DNA of 64,000 nucleotides from CAIRDP01 sp037138335 (GTDB lineage: Bacteria; Bacteroidota; Bacteroidia; Bacteroidales; FEN-979). The position numbers and the translations under genes were made by a program. The stretch is from the NCBI GenBank assembly GCA_037138335.1, contig JBAXIO010000020.1:1-64000 (forward strand), read 5' to 3'. Under the pieces are notes generated by a model, which made no database searches, was not told where the DNA came from, and saw nothing but the letters and a program-made list of their open reading frames with translations. Of this stretch, positions 34,793 to 44,605 are shown one piece after another (positions within the stretch are counted from its first letter, which is position 1; each line of letters starts with the position of its first letter).

Positions 34793-37252
34793 TTATTTAT
34801 AAAAGAATAGCTTCTTTGAAACCGTTGACCGGCCTGTGCCCAGGCGTACGATATAATATGCTGGGGCGAGATTAAGCGAGACCCTGCTGATTCCCGGTGG
34901 GATGAGTTGTTCCAATACCATTCTTCCCTCCATATCATAGATGGAAAGCATCTCACAACCCATGAAATCTTCCAGCCCAGTTATCCTTAAATCTCCTTTC
35001 TCTGAAAACAACCTGATCATTTTCGATGAATCTGGCATGCTGCTACCGGTGGTATTATTGAAATGCAGGAAAAACCTGTCATTCTCACAAGCATGGCGGC
35101 TTATGAAAACATAGGTGTCATCCACCCTGAGGTTGACGTTGTGGTTTTCAAGCCTGTCTTCCAGGTAAGCCCCATCTTCGTTTGAAAAAGTTTCGATACC
35201 TGTGAAATGAAATGTCAGGGTATCCGACTTCCCTTTTCTTATTCCAATGGGAATTGTTTTGGACCCTTCAGGGGTAATATCCTGCATAACCGAGTACATC
35301 CCTGATTTCAAGACGAAATACAACTGGGGCGCATCAGGAAATCCATAGATTTTGGAAACATTAAACATGGAATCCGGAATTACAGGCGGCCTACTGGGGA
35401 TATATAAAACGCTTTCATCCCGATAGGAACCACCGGAGAGAGAGAGCCTCAGACCCATACTGCCATGTAGTTTATATGGCTGCTGTGTGCTATGGGTCCT
35501 CGACGAGGCCGGGATGACAAGAGAAGGGAAAGGTCCGTAAGCTTTGATGAAAAATCCCTGCATTGCCGGAATAATCCCATCAGTAAGTGTCCCTGCAAGC
35601 CCGTTCCAGGTTTTATAATTTCCTGAAGCGGGATCCCAAACCCAAACGGCATTCCTTACATTGGTTTTATCCCAGTTCTGGATGTCGGCAATTAAGGCTG
35701 AAGTGTATGGATTGCCAACGAGATTGTACCCCGGGTAGTTACCTGCAGTGAACGATACCGGCACAGCCAGGTTGGAGTTGGTTACGAACCCTGAAAAAGC
35801 TTTAATTCCATCCGTTGCCGAAGCCACTAGATACCCGGTGCCCTGATGGAACCTGCGGTCGTCACCAGGCTGGAAAAAAGTATTCCAGCTGCCTGAATCG
35901 GTTTTTGAATTCATCCAGAGAGCAAGAGGTTCATCCCAGCGGTAAAAATCAGTGCTGTGGTCGGGAGGATCGGCCACGAATCCGGGTTGGATGTTTTGAG
36001 CCGAAGCAGGTGAAGAAATTAAATGATAATTAGCATCATTTGAAGTCAGGTACTGTGAAATGAATTTTTCAGCTTTCACTGTTCCGCTGCCGCTTATGCA
36101 ACCATAGTTGATGAAAGAGCCCGGTGCAGCGGAGCTGCTGCCGGCTTTCAGTACCAGCCCATCCCCGGTATCCAGATAAAGGTTACCCTGTAAAGTCACA
36201 GCCCTGTTTTGGGGTATAATAAAGTTGCAGGGGGTTTGGATGCCCAGGTCCCCTTTTATTGTTAATTCGCCCGTGCCTGCAGTCTTCTCTCCCGAACCGC
36301 TAAGGATAAGATGCCCGTATGATGCGGGATTCCCAATCTCCTGATCGCCATTGCCCGAGTATTCCACAGTTGAAGCAGGTGAGAAATCGTAGGAATTATT
36401 GGTAAACCCGATGGCCCCCCAGCTCCCGGAGGTAAAGTTGAGAACCCCGCCGTCATGGACAGTTGTGGTATGACATGCGCTGCCGCTGTTTGTGCATATC
36501 ACGGAAGCTGCATTCACAGTGCCCCCGCTGTTGATGGTAAAGGAAACAGTGTACGTGGCGGAATTATTGTCGGTGGTGAGGTACAGGATCCCTCCAACCG
36601 AAAGAATCCCGTTCACCGTGATGGAGCCCCCGTAGCTTGAACCGTTTGAGGCATTGGGTCCGTCGATACAAACATTTCCGGGACTCCCCGAGTTTCCGGG
36701 GCAATTCAGGGTACATCCCGCATTTATTATAAGGTGGAAATTGGATGCTGATTTATTATTGAAGATTGCGGTTCCATTATACCTGAGGTTTACATTCATT
36801 GCAATAGTGAGGGAAGTCGAAGGATTGAGACCGGTGTTTTTCCGTATCCTTGATGCATCGAAAGAACCGCACCCGCTGATCAGGCAGTTATTGCTTTCAA
36901 TATTGAATGAGATCCCGTCGTAAACATTGCCGTTACCAACAATCCCGTTGCAGATGATATTCCCGTAAATATCAACATACCTTTGGCTGCCGCCGGTATT
37001 CGCATAGAGTTTTCCGCCTGTTTCGACAGTAAGGTTTGTACAGGATTTTGTTCCGCTGCTGGGAATTGTAACAATATGACCGGTTTTCACAATAACATTG
37101 TCGCTCTGGACCGGGACAGCACCTCCCGCCCAGGTTGTGGTACTGGTCCATGGGCCCGATTGTACAGTTATTATTTCCGCGGCTTCACAATTGACAGAAG
37201 CCCAGGCCAGTAGCAAGCATGCCACTGCTCCTGAAAATATTTTTCCTTTCAT
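34793..37252 (-). CDS. Large T9SS-exported surface protein
   Basis: 819 aa from ATG 37252 (MKGKIFSGAVACL). Signal peptide about 1-25. The first 350 residues are a Gly/Asn/Thr-rich right-handed beta-helix-like region (repeats such as GNIICNGIVGNGNVYDG). The middle resembles domains found in secreted adhesins (YLTSNDANYHLISSPASAQNI; LAVPVSFTAGNYPGYNLVGN). The end is a Por-type C-terminal sorting domain (LRITGLEDFMGCEMLSIYDM; PAYYIVRLGTGRSTVSKKLF). Probably an outer-surface adhesin or structural protein; no enzymatic motif seen. Confidence 0.82.
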   Translation of the reverse strand: MKGKIFSGAVACLLLAWASVNCEAAEIITVQSGPWTSTTTWAGGAVPVQSDNVIVKTGHIVTIPSSGTKSCTNLTVETGGKLYANTGGSQRYVDIYGNIICNGIVGNGNVYDGISFNIESNNCLISGCGSFDASRIRKNTGLNPSTSLTIAMNVNLRYNGTAIFNNKSASNFHLIINAGCTLNCPGNSGSPGNVCIDGPNASNGSSYGGSITVNGILSVGGILYLTTDNNSATYTVSFTINSGGTVNAASVICTNSGSACHTTTVHDGGVLNFTSGSWGAIGFTNNSYDFSPASTVEYSGNGDQEIGNPASYGHLILSGSGEKTAGTGELTIKGDLGIQTPCNFIIPQNRAVTLQGNLYLDTGDGLVLKAGSSSAAPGSFINYGCISGSGTVKAEKFISQYLTSNDANYHLISSPASAQNIQPGFVADPPDHSTDFYRWDEPLALWMNSKTDSGSWNTFFQPGDDRRFHQGTGYLVASATDGIKAFSGFVTNSNLAVPVSFTAGNYPGYNLVGNPYTSALIADIQNWDKTNVRNAVWVWDPASGNYKTWNGLAGTLTDGIIPAMQGFFIKAYGPFPSLVIPASSRTHSTQQPYKLHGSMGLRLSLSGGSYRDESVLYIPSRPPVIPDSMFNVSKIYGFPDAPQLYFVLKSGMYSVMQDITPEGSKTIPIGIRKGKSDTLTFHFTGIETFSNEDGAYLEDRLENHNVNLRVDDTYVFISRHACENDRFFLHFNNTTGSSMPDSSKMIRLFSEKGDLRITGLEDFMGCEMLSIYDMEGRMVLEQLIPPGISRVSLNLAPAYYIVRLGTGRSTVSKKLFFYK

Positions 37253-37316
37253 AAGCATTTTTAAGCTTAATCCGGGAAAGAGGAAAAAGTGATAGGATCA
37301 AAGAAGAAAAAGCTGC

Positions 37317-38612
37317 CTACTTTTTGCGGACAGGTTTATGGTAATAGATCTTCCCTTTGGATGTTTTTGAATATTTTGAATGTTTAATGGTATGCGGGGG
37401 AGCAGGTGTAGCCCTTTTACCGTTAACATATTTTGCGATAAAAGCATCCGGAATCTCTTTTGAAGTGCGGAGTTCTGTCATCTGCTTTTTAGCTTCAGCA
37501 AGATTGGTAAACGAACCTATGGTATAACGGTGCCAGCCGCCGGAGAATTCTTTTGAAACGGTCTGGCTCAGCTTGAGTTTCTCCCGTACTTGCTCTGCGC
37601 TATAAGTATCTTCTTTAAAAGCGAAAACCTGGACCCTGTAAGAGATGCCTTTGAGCGGAGCGACCATGACATTGGTATCTTCCATGACCTCCTCCTTAGG
37701 TGAGGCTGTGTCGGGCATAAGGACCGGCAGGTTCGGTTTAACAGTGTCATTTGAAGGCTGGGGTGGCGGAAGTTTTGGGTATGAAGCCTGTTGTTTTGCA
37801 GCCTGTTCCTTTTGCTTTTCCGCTGCTATTTCAGCTGCGAGAAGCGGTTGTGGAGGAGGAGGTCCGATCTGTTTCTGGGGAGAGGCAGGGCTCAATTTAT
37901 CGCCAGAAGGTTTGTTGAAGTTATACGTAATATTGAAAGCCAAAAGGCTGTATGAATCATACGGAAATCCGCCTACTGTCGCATCAAGCCTGTCGATGGC
38001 CAGGCTTCTGAGTGTCCATTCGAGCCCAAGGTTCACTTTATCTTTTATGCTGAAATATGCCCCAAGTCCAGCGGGAATTACCAGGTGGGGGTTAATGGTT
38101 TCCCAGCTCCCGTCAGTTGCGATAATTGCATTGGTAGTGATGTCCTTTTTCTTGGTGATCCAATTCACAGCGCCGGCGCCAATGGTCCCATAAACAAAGA
38201 AAAACCGTTTGGGGTTATACCTCAACAGGAGATTGGAAAAGTTAATGGTTGCATTTAGGTTTAATTCAAAAAGGGTGCTTGTGAAGTACTGGTTACAAGG
38301 GCTGCCGTCTTTATACTTAATTTTTTCACCGGCTAACTGGCCCCAGAGAAACTGTCCCCTCAGCATAAAGACATGGCTCAGCTGCCGGTTTAATGACAAG
38401 GTACCGGCATACCGAATCTCATTGATCGGGCTGGTTGAGGGAAGAAAATTATTTTGCTTGATGTCTCCGAAAAAAATATTTGGCCCCCCGCTGATACTAA
38501 ATGACCAATTATCGATAAACCGCTTACCAAGAGTTCCAACAGTCTGGGATTCCACCCTGGAGCCTAGAAACAGTAAAAAGAGGAGGATTAGGAATGGAGT
38601 TTTTTTACGCAT
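37317..38612 (-). CDS. Outer-membrane barrel protein with C-terminal SPOR domain
   Basis: 431 aa. Signal peptide about 1-22. Residues about 30-205 look like an eight-stranded outer-membrane barrel (alternating aromatic/polar strands, SISGGPNIFFGDIKQ, WTLRSLAID). A Pro/Ala/Gln linker follows (about 210-300), then a SPOR domain (about 315-395: YRVQVFAFKEDTYSAEQVRE; WHRYTIGSFTNLAEAKKQM), which binds glycan strands lacking stem peptides. The tail is basic. The combination suggests an anchor linking the outer membrane to peptidoglycan, as inference. Confidence 0.83.
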   Translation of the reverse strand: MRKKTPFLILLFLLFLGSRVESQTVGTLGKRFIDNWSFSISGGPNIFFGDIKQNNFLPSTSPINEIRYAGTLSLNRQLSHVFMLRGQFLWGQLAGEKIKYKDGSPCNQYFTSTLFELNLNATINFSNLLLRYNPKRFFFVYGTIGAGAVNWITKKKDITTNAIIATDGSWETINPHLVIPAGLGAYFSIKDKVNLGLEWTLRSLAIDRLDATVGGFPYDSYSLLAFNITYNFNKPSGDKLSPASPQKQIGPPPPQPLLAAEIAAEKQKEQAAKQQASYPKLPPPQPSNDTVKPNLPVLMPDTASPKEEVMEDTNVMVAPLKGISYRVQVFAFKEDTYSAEQVREKLKLSQTVSKEFSGGWHRYTIGSFTNLAEAKKQMTELRTSKEIPDAFIAKYVNGKRATPAPPHTIKHSKYSKTSKGKIYYHKPVRKK

Positions 38613-38704
38613 GGAATATCCGCTGGATTAAGATCTGGCGTAAAGATACTCGCATAAGAAAGGGGAAAAATAGCTGTTTCAAGAACTTTATTAACAGCCC
38701 ATTG

Positions 38705-39811
38705 TTACTTCTTCAGCTGCAGGGCCCGGGTAAAATCACTCACCGAGTTTGCATAGTCCCCCGTGGCTTTCAGGACAAAACCACGGTAATAATAACCGTC
38801 GGAGTAATCGGGTTTTAATTGGACTACTGTATTGAAATCCGCAACGGATTTTTTGTAATCAAGCATTTTCAGGTAGACCAGCCCGCGGTTGCATAAGGCA
38901 TCGAGACCCTTTGAATTTCTCCTGATAGCGGCAGAGAGGTCCGAGAGAGCTTTTCCATATTTTTCCATAAACGCATAGAGGCAGCCCCTGTTATTGTACC
39001 CCATGTATGAACGGGTTTCCCCGAGAAGCAGGTTATATGACTTCATAGCTTGGATGTTGTCACCCGAAAGCCGGTACATATAACCCAGGTCCAGAAGTAT
39101 AAGGGTGTCTTCAGGTGTCTTCAGGTCGTGCACTTTGACGAGCATATCGATCGATTTCTTGTACCGTCCAAGTTTGTAACTATAAGTCCCGTAATTATAA
39201 TAGGCTTCCAGGAATTTTTCCTCCCTTGTACAAAATCCATACAGGGCATCGATGAGAAGAGTATCGGTGGGTTTGTTAAGAACCTGGTTGGTTCCAAGAA
39301 TATAGGAGATAAAAACTCTTTCTTTAGTGAATTCAGCATTGTTCCAGTAATCGGGTTTCATTAATTCCAGGCCCGGAACATTCAATGTAGCGCCACAGAT
39401 GCTCAGGATGCTGTCCTTCATATGCAGCTGCATGAACGACAGGGCAATGAAGAAGTTGCACATATTGCGGTTGATATTCGTATCCTGTCTTGCTATTTTA
39501 AAGTCACGGATAGATTCATTGTACATTCCCTGTTTAAGCAGACTTATGCCACGGTAAAAATGAATAGCACTTTTGGCATTGCTTTTAGGGAAGAGGTCAT
39601 CCTTGTATTTATCGGCAAGCGTAGAAAAATCTGTTTTATACTCTAAAATGCAGAGCTCCCTTAACGGCGGTATCTGGTCTTTCCCCTGTTTGTCGTTTGG
39701 ATTCTGAACGGTCTTAGCCTTTGCTTTGGCAGCAGGCTGTTTCTGGGCACTGCAAAACAGGGGTATTGCAATGATAATCAACAGTGAGATTGTGGCAATA
39801 CGCTTTTTCAT
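38705..39811 (-). CDS. Secreted TPR-repeat protein
   Basis: 368 aa from ATG 39811 (MKKRIATISLL); a -7-like box at 39817-39825 rules out the longer frame. Signal peptide about 1-22 (ending CSAQ). An Ala/Lys linker, then at least six tetratricopeptide repeats to the end (for example AIHFYRGISLLKQGMYNESI; YYNYGTYSYKLGRYKKSID; CNRGLVYLKMLDYKKSVADF; YYYRGFVLKATGDYANSVSD). TPRs mediate protein-protein contacts; partner unknown. It sits just upstream of the barrel/SPOR gene on the same strand. Confidence 0.85.
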   Translation of the reverse strand: MKKRIATISLLIIIAIPLFCSAQKQPAAKAKAKTVQNPNDKQGKDQIPPLRELCILEYKTDFSTLADKYKDDLFPKSNAKSAIHFYRGISLLKQGMYNESIRDFKIARQDTNINRNMCNFFIALSFMQLHMKDSILSICGATLNVPGLELMKPDYWNNAEFTKERVFISYILGTNQVLNKPTDTLLIDALYGFCTREEKFLEAYYNYGTYSYKLGRYKKSIDMLVKVHDLKTPEDTLILLDLGYMYRLSGDNIQAMKSYNLLLGETRSYMGYNNRGCLYAFMEKYGKALSDLSAAIRRNSKGLDALCNRGLVYLKMLDYKKSVADFNTVVQLKPDYSDGYYYRGFVLKATGDYANSVSDFTRALQLKK

Positions 39812-39816
39812 GGAAG

Positions 39817-39825
39817 GCAAATATA
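39817..39825 (-). promoter_or_regulatory. -7 box TATATTTGC for the TPR gene
   Basis: Minus-strand match to TAnnTTTG only 5 bp before the ATG at 39811, implying a leaderless or nearly leaderless transcript. Confidence 0.45.
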
Positions 39826-39912
39826 GCGATTTTGAGAAAAAATACATGGATGCTCCTTTTAAGATATCATCTGATTATTAACAATACTATCAGGGCTTTA
39901 AGTTTGATTGCA

Positions 39913-41274
39913 TTATTTTTCCAGAGGTTCATGAACGGGAGCATAAGGCTTGAGTGAATGTTTCTTTTTACGCGGGAAAAAAACCGGGGTCCATTCCATT
40001 TCAATATAAGCGGCGGAAATCGGAATGCCGGGTTTGAAGTTCCATCCATTAAAATTTGTCATTGCTGCGCCCGGGAACAGGAGCTGGTAATCGAGGGTTA
40101 ATTCAAGTGTGTGTACCGGTGAATAAGTAAATGTAATCTCAGCCTGGTGTAAAAAGCTCTTAGGGACCTTAACGACTTCGATTCTGAAGCTGTCGGGATT
40201 GAATTCATGGATATACGGATGAGCCAGGCTGAACCAGTGATATGCGGCTTCAACACAGAAATTATGAGTGATATCGAAGGTTGCGACAAAATACAGGTTG
40301 TTAAGTCCGGGGTGAAGGTTCATACGGTAGGCATTGGTAAGGACGCTTCCATTGCCGAATGAACGGGTCATGTTCCCGTAGAGCATGCTGAACCCGTGCA
40401 CCATCCATTTGTTTTCTGCCGAATCAGAATAATTATCACCGCTCATGTGCTCAAAGGCAGGCATCAGGTTCAGCCATGGTGTGGCACGGTAGCTTACATA
40501 TAAAGCCGCATACCAGGCACTCAGCAAACGGCCGTCGTTCACATGCCCGAACTGGTAAAACCCGGCCAGGTTGAAATCCCAGTCATCAAGCGAAAGCCAT
40601 CCGCTTCCACCAAGGGTGTTCCGGCCATAGAGCAGTGTCTTGTCATATCCATTATCCTCGGCATTGAAGATATTCGTGAAAGTGAGAGCGAGCTGTTCGT
40701 CGAATAAGCGTTTATAAGCATACAGATATGACATGTACCTGTAACTGTTGACGGAACGGTTTGTACTGAAAATTCCGGCGCCCGGGTCAAATTTATTCGC
40801 TGCAAACCCCAGGTCGGCTATCAGGCTGGTATCGGGATCAAGGTAATGGGCGATGATCGCATTATGGCTTGTGACCAATCCGTTAAAGTCCCGGGCTGCG
40901 AAAAAACGCTGATCGTCGTAACTGATTTCTATCCTTCCGGCCTGGATTGAAAAATATTTCGAAAAATAATACCTGAACCAGGCTTCATAAAAACCAAAGT
41001 TAATTTCACCCGGAGGCCGGATCATAGAAAGGGTCGATCCTTTAGTGTAGGTTACAAATAAAGATGCGTAAGCATTCCATTTTCTATGCACATACTTAAG
41101 GTCCAGTTCCCCGAATCCTGAGAAATTCAAAGTTTTGCTGTTCAGCGAATCCGAAATGGTCCTGTGGAGGTTCATATTTGAAAGCCTTCCGTCAATATCG
41201 CCCGACAGGATAAACTGGGCACCGGCCGGTTCAACGAAGCATGCCATCCGCATTATAAAAAGCAGAAATAACAT
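39913..41274 (-). CDS. Porin-like outer-membrane barrel protein (alginate-export type)
   Basis: 453 aa from ATG 41274, chosen because the promoter box at 41326-41334 lies upstream of it and the longer frame would start before the box. Signal peptide ends near PAGAQF. The remainder is amphipathic beta-strand throughout, with motifs common in alginate-export-like porins (FRYYFSKYFSIQAGRIEISYDDQRFF; FGELDLKYVHRKWNAYASLF). An aromatic-rich C-terminus precedes a basic tail. Substrate unknown. Confidence 0.78.
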   Translation of the reverse strand: MLFLLFIMRMACFVEPAGAQFILSGDIDGRLSNMNLHRTISDSLNSKTLNFSGFGELDLKYVHRKWNAYASLFVTYTKGSTLSMIRPPGEINFGFYEAWFRYYFSKYFSIQAGRIEISYDDQRFFAARDFNGLVTSHNAIIAHYLDPDTSLIADLGFAANKFDPGAGIFSTNRSVNSYRYMSYLYAYKRLFDEQLALTFTNIFNAEDNGYDKTLLYGRNTLGGSGWLSLDDWDFNLAGFYQFGHVNDGRLLSAWYAALYVSYRATPWLNLMPAFEHMSGDNYSDSAENKWMVHGFSMLYGNMTRSFGNGSVLTNAYRMNLHPGLNNLYFVATFDITHNFCVEAAYHWFSLAHPYIHEFNPDSFRIEVVKVPKSFLHQAEITFTYSPVHTLELTLDYQLLFPGAAMTNFNGWNFKPGIPISAAYIEMEWTPVFFPRKKKHSLKPYAPVHEPLEK

Positions 41275-41325
41275 TTTCAGGGGAAAGTACTTTTTGGGCA
41301 CCGGAAGGGAAATAATGCTGATGGG

Positions 41326-41334
41326 GCAAAAATA
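41326..41334 (-). promoter_or_regulatory. -7 box TATTTTTGC for the porin-like gene
   Basis: Minus-strand match to TAnnTTTG about 50 bp before the ATG at 41274; it helps decide the start. Confidence 0.5.
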
Positions 41335-41399
41335 AGGTATTTGGTATAAAGTCCTCATTAATATTGTGTTTTAATATCCTGCCGTCAACTCTCTTTTTG

Positions 41400-41408
41400 T
41401 ACTTTTGC
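41400..41408 (+). promoter_or_regulatory. -7 box TACTTTTGC for the DUF2723 gene
   Basis: Plus-strand match to TAnnTTTG, 39 bp before the ATG at 41448, divergent from the porin promoter. Confidence 0.5.
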
Positions 41409-41447
41409 CCGGTAATTTCAACAATTCATTAAAACACCAGGTTATTT

Positions 41448-44400
41448 ATGAACCAGTTCCGAAAGCTTAATACAATTGCCGGCTGGGTGGTTTTTGCCAT
41501 TGCCGCTATTGTGTACATAAAAACTGTTGAGCCCACTGTAAGCTGGTGGGATCCGGGCGAACATATTGCCACATCATACAAACTTCAGATCGGCCATCCC
41601 CCCGGGGCTCCCACTTTCCAGCTCACCGCCCGTGTGCTCTCACTTTTTGCTTTCGGCGACACAAGCAAAGTGGCATTGATGATCAACATGATTTCGGTCC
41701 TCAGCAGCGCTTTCGTGATCCTGTTCCTTTTCTGGACCATTACGATGATTGCGAAAAAGCTTGTCGTCTCTAATGGTGAGGAGATGACCAAAGAAAAGAT
41801 GTGGACTGTCCTGGCTGCCGGATTCATTGGTTCCATGACTTTCACATTCACCGACTCATTCTGGTTTTCGGCGGTCGAGGCCAATGTATTTGCAATGTCG
41901 TATTTCTGTACTTCGGTAGTTGTGTGGGCTATTTTTAAATGGGAAGAAGTTGCTGATGAAAAACACCATTACCGCTGGCTGATATTCGTCTCGTTCATGA
42001 TCGGCCTGTCAATCGGCGTCCATCTCCTGAACCTTCTTACCATCCCTGCACTTTCAATGGTCTATTATTTCAGGAAATACAAGCCAACAAAATGGGGCAT
42101 TGTGATTGCCATGGGAATTTCATTTGTACTTGTTGCCACCCTGATGTATTTCGTAATCCCCTGGATCCCCAAACTGGCAAGTTATTTCGAACTCTTATTT
42201 GTAAACGGGTTTGGGCTGCCATTCAATTCGGGGACCATTGTTTATTTCCTGTTGTTCATCGGGCTGCTGGTCTGGGGGTTATGGTATACAAGGCAGAAAG
42301 GGAAAACCGTTGTGAATACCATACTGCTTTCCCTTTCCTTTTTACTGATCGGTTATTCTGCGTTTATTTCACTGGTGATCCGCGCCAATGCCGATACTCC
42401 CATCAATGAGAACAAACCCAAGGATGCCCTTACACTGGTATCATTCCTGAACCGTGAACAATACGGCACCTGGCCCTTCCTTTATGGTCAGTATTATACT
42501 GCCCCTGTGATCTCTTATGCCGACGGAAGCCCTATTTACAAGAAAAACACCACCACGGGCAAGTATCAGGTTGTTGATGAACGTAAAGGTACAATTCCTG
42601 TTTATGACCCCCGGTTCACGACAATTTTGCCACGAATGTACTGCACGAACCAGGAAAGGCCCGGCAGCTCCGAATTCTTTAAGAACTGGGGAGGGCCCGG
42701 CGTGCCCATGGAGATCACAGGTCAGGATGGCAAGACAGAGACCATCAACAAACCTACTTTCGGTGAAAACCTCAAGTTTATGATCAGCTACCAGCTGAAC
42801 TGGATGTACCTGCGTTATTTCCTCTGGAATTTCTCGGGAAGGCAGGATGATATCCAGAGCTTCGGAAGCATAAAGAACGGCAACTGGATTACCGGGATCC
42901 CCTTCATCGATAAATACCATATAGGGAATTCTTTAAGCGATCTCCCCGACAGTATAAAAGCTAGGGCTTCGCATAAATACTTTATGCTGCCCCTGATACT
43001 GGGGCTTATTGGGTTTTTCTTCCAGTTGAAAAAGGATTACAGGAACAGCATTATCGTAATCCTGCTTTTCTTCATGACCGGGCTGGCCATAACCCTGTAT
43101 TTGAACCAGAAGCCTTTTGAGCCCAGGGAAAGGGATTATTCATACGCAGGCTCCTTCATGGCATTTTCTATCTGGATCGGCCTCGGCGTTATTGCCCTGG
43201 TTGATTTTCTCCAGCGAAAAACAAAGCTTAAAGGAATTCTCCCGGTGATTCTGGTAACGGTATTTTCAACCCTCTTAGTTCCCGTGATTGTTGCCCAGCA
43301 AAACTGGAAAGACCATGACCGCAGCGGGAAATTTGCCGCCAGGGACTTTGCCGCAAACTACCTGAATTCCTGTGACAAAAACGCGGTACTTATTACCAAT
43401 GGCGACAATGACACCTTCCCCCTTTGGTATAACCAGGAAGTGGAAGGTGTAAGAACCGATGTCAGGATTGTCAACAGGGAGCTTGCTTCAGGCGCGTGGT
43501 ATATCGAACAATTGTACAAAAAAATGTACGAATCCGATCCGGTGCCCTTAAGCATCCCTGTCGAAAAATACCAACCCGGGACCAACGACATTGTCATGTT
43601 TTATGATGTCGGGTTCAAAGGTTACGTAGAGCTGAAGGACTTTATTGATTTCATCAGGAGCAGTGATCCCCAAACATTTGTGACCGTGCAGAGCGGGGAT
43701 AAGGTCAAGTTCTTTCCTGCCAAAAAGATTAAGATTACCGTAAATAAGGAAAACTGCCTAAAATACGGTATTGTTCCTGAATATTTCAAGGATAAAATAG
43801 TGGATTCGATTACGTTCAATATCAAATCGAACCTGCTTTACAAGAATGATATCATGACGCTTGACCTGATTGCCAGCAATGATTGGAAGCGGCCCATATA
43901 TTTTGCTGCCCCGAATTCAGTCCGCAATTTCCTCGACATCGAACAATATTGTTATATGGAAGGCTGGATATATAAGTTCATGCCCATTAAACCTGATTCG
44001 AGCAATTTCATCCCTTCGCTTGGAAGCATCGATGCAATCGGCTCTTACAATATCGCGATGAACAAATGCAAATGGGGCAACCTCAATGATCCCAGGGTCT
44101 ATGTTGATCCCGAAAGCTATAATAGTTCAATGAGACCGAAGATGGATGCCTTGTTTGTTGGCCAGATGCTTCTCGACAAGGGAATGAAAAAGGAATGCAA
44201 GGCGATGATTGACCAGTACCTGACTAAATTCCCCGATCCTAAATTCGTGTATGATATGTATAACCTGCCTTTTGTCGACATGTATTATAAGACAGGCGAC
44301 ACAGCATCCGCAGTAAAACTCAGCGGCAGGATTGCTGATATCATGGGCCAGAACCTTGATTATTATGCCTCGTTTTCGGCTTCGGACAAATCAGTGTTCA

Positions 44401-44525
44401 GTGAAGATATACAGACTGCGGTCGAGATCCTCAACCGGCTTAAGGCTTCTGCGGAACAATACAAACAACCAAAACTCAGCGCAAAATTGGATGTATTGAT
44501 AAAACAAAAGAATCCGGGAATTTAA
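41448..44525 (+). CDS. DUF2723 membrane protein, GT-C glycosyltransferase-like
   Basis: 1025 aa. The N-terminal half is polytopic (at least ten helices between residues 10 and 620). The first external loop holds the GT-C-type acidic motif SWWDPGEHIA and GHPPGAPTF, as in lipid-linked-sugar-using mannosyltransferases. The C-terminal half (about 640-1025) is soluble, starting with AVLITNGDNDTFPLWYNQE and ending in helical repeats. DUF2723 proteins are typical of Bacteroidota and are thought to glycosylate surface or secreted proteins; the exact substrate is unknown. Followed by a terminator-like hairpin and a histidine kinase. Confidence 0.88.
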   Translation: MNQFRKLNTIAGWVVFAIAAIVYIKTVEPTVSWWDPGEHIATSYKLQIGHPPGAPTFQLTARVLSLFAFGDTSKVALMINMISVLSSAFVILFLFWTITMIAKKLVVSNGEEMTKEKMWTVLAAGFIGSMTFTFTDSFWFSAVEANVFAMSYFCTSVVVWAIFKWEEVADEKHHYRWLIFVSFMIGLSIGVHLLNLLTIPALSMVYYFRKYKPTKWGIVIAMGISFVLVATLMYFVIPWIPKLASYFELLFVNGFGLPFNSGTIVYFLLFIGLLVWGLWYTRQKGKTVVNTILLSLSFLLIGYSAFISLVIRANADTPINENKPKDALTLVSFLNREQYGTWPFLYGQYYTAPVISYADGSPIYKKNTTTGKYQVVDERKGTIPVYDPRFTTILPRMYCTNQERPGSSEFFKNWGGPGVPMEITGQDGKTETINKPTFGENLKFMISYQLNWMYLRYFLWNFSGRQDDIQSFGSIKNGNWITGIPFIDKYHIGNSLSDLPDSIKARASHKYFMLPLILGLIGFFFQLKKDYRNSIIVILLFFMTGLAITLYLNQKPFEPRERDYSYAGSFMAFSIWIGLGVIALVDFLQRKTKLKGILPVILVTVFSTLLVPVIVAQQNWKDHDRSGKFAARDFAANYLNSCDKNAVLITNGDNDTFPLWYNQEVEGVRTDVRIVNRELASGAWYIEQLYKKMYESDPVPLSIPVEKYQPGTNDIVMFYDVGFKGYVELKDFIDFIRSSDPQTFVTVQSGDKVKFFPAKKIKITVNKENCLKYGIVPEYFKDKIVDSITFNIKSNLLYKNDIMTLDLIASNDWKRPIYFAAPNSVRNFLDIEQYCYMEGWIYKFMPIKPDSSNFIPSLGSIDAIGSYNIAMNKCKWGNLNDPRVYVDPESYNSSMRPKMDALFVGQMLLDKGMKKECKAMIDQYLTKFPDPKFVYDMYNLPFVDMYYKTGDTASAVKLSGRIADIMGQNLDYYASFSASDKSVFSEDIQTAVEILNRLKASAEQYKQPKLSAKLDVLIKQKNPGI

Positions 44526-44547
44526 TATCTTAGCTTGCCCGGAGAGG

Positions 44548-44590
44548 CCTGGCAGGGGATGCAAATTTCCATCCACTGCCGGGTCTTTGC
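44548..44590 (+). terminator. Terminator-like hairpin after the DUF2723 gene
   Basis: CCTGGCAG (44548-44555) pairs with CTGCCGGG (44576-44583), and GGATG with CATCC, with an eight-base loop, followed by the T-rich TCTTTGCTTTT. The U-tract is interrupted, so termination may be partial, before the kinase gene at 44606. Confidence 0.65.
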
Positions 44591-44605
44591 TTTTAAAATA
44601 AATTT

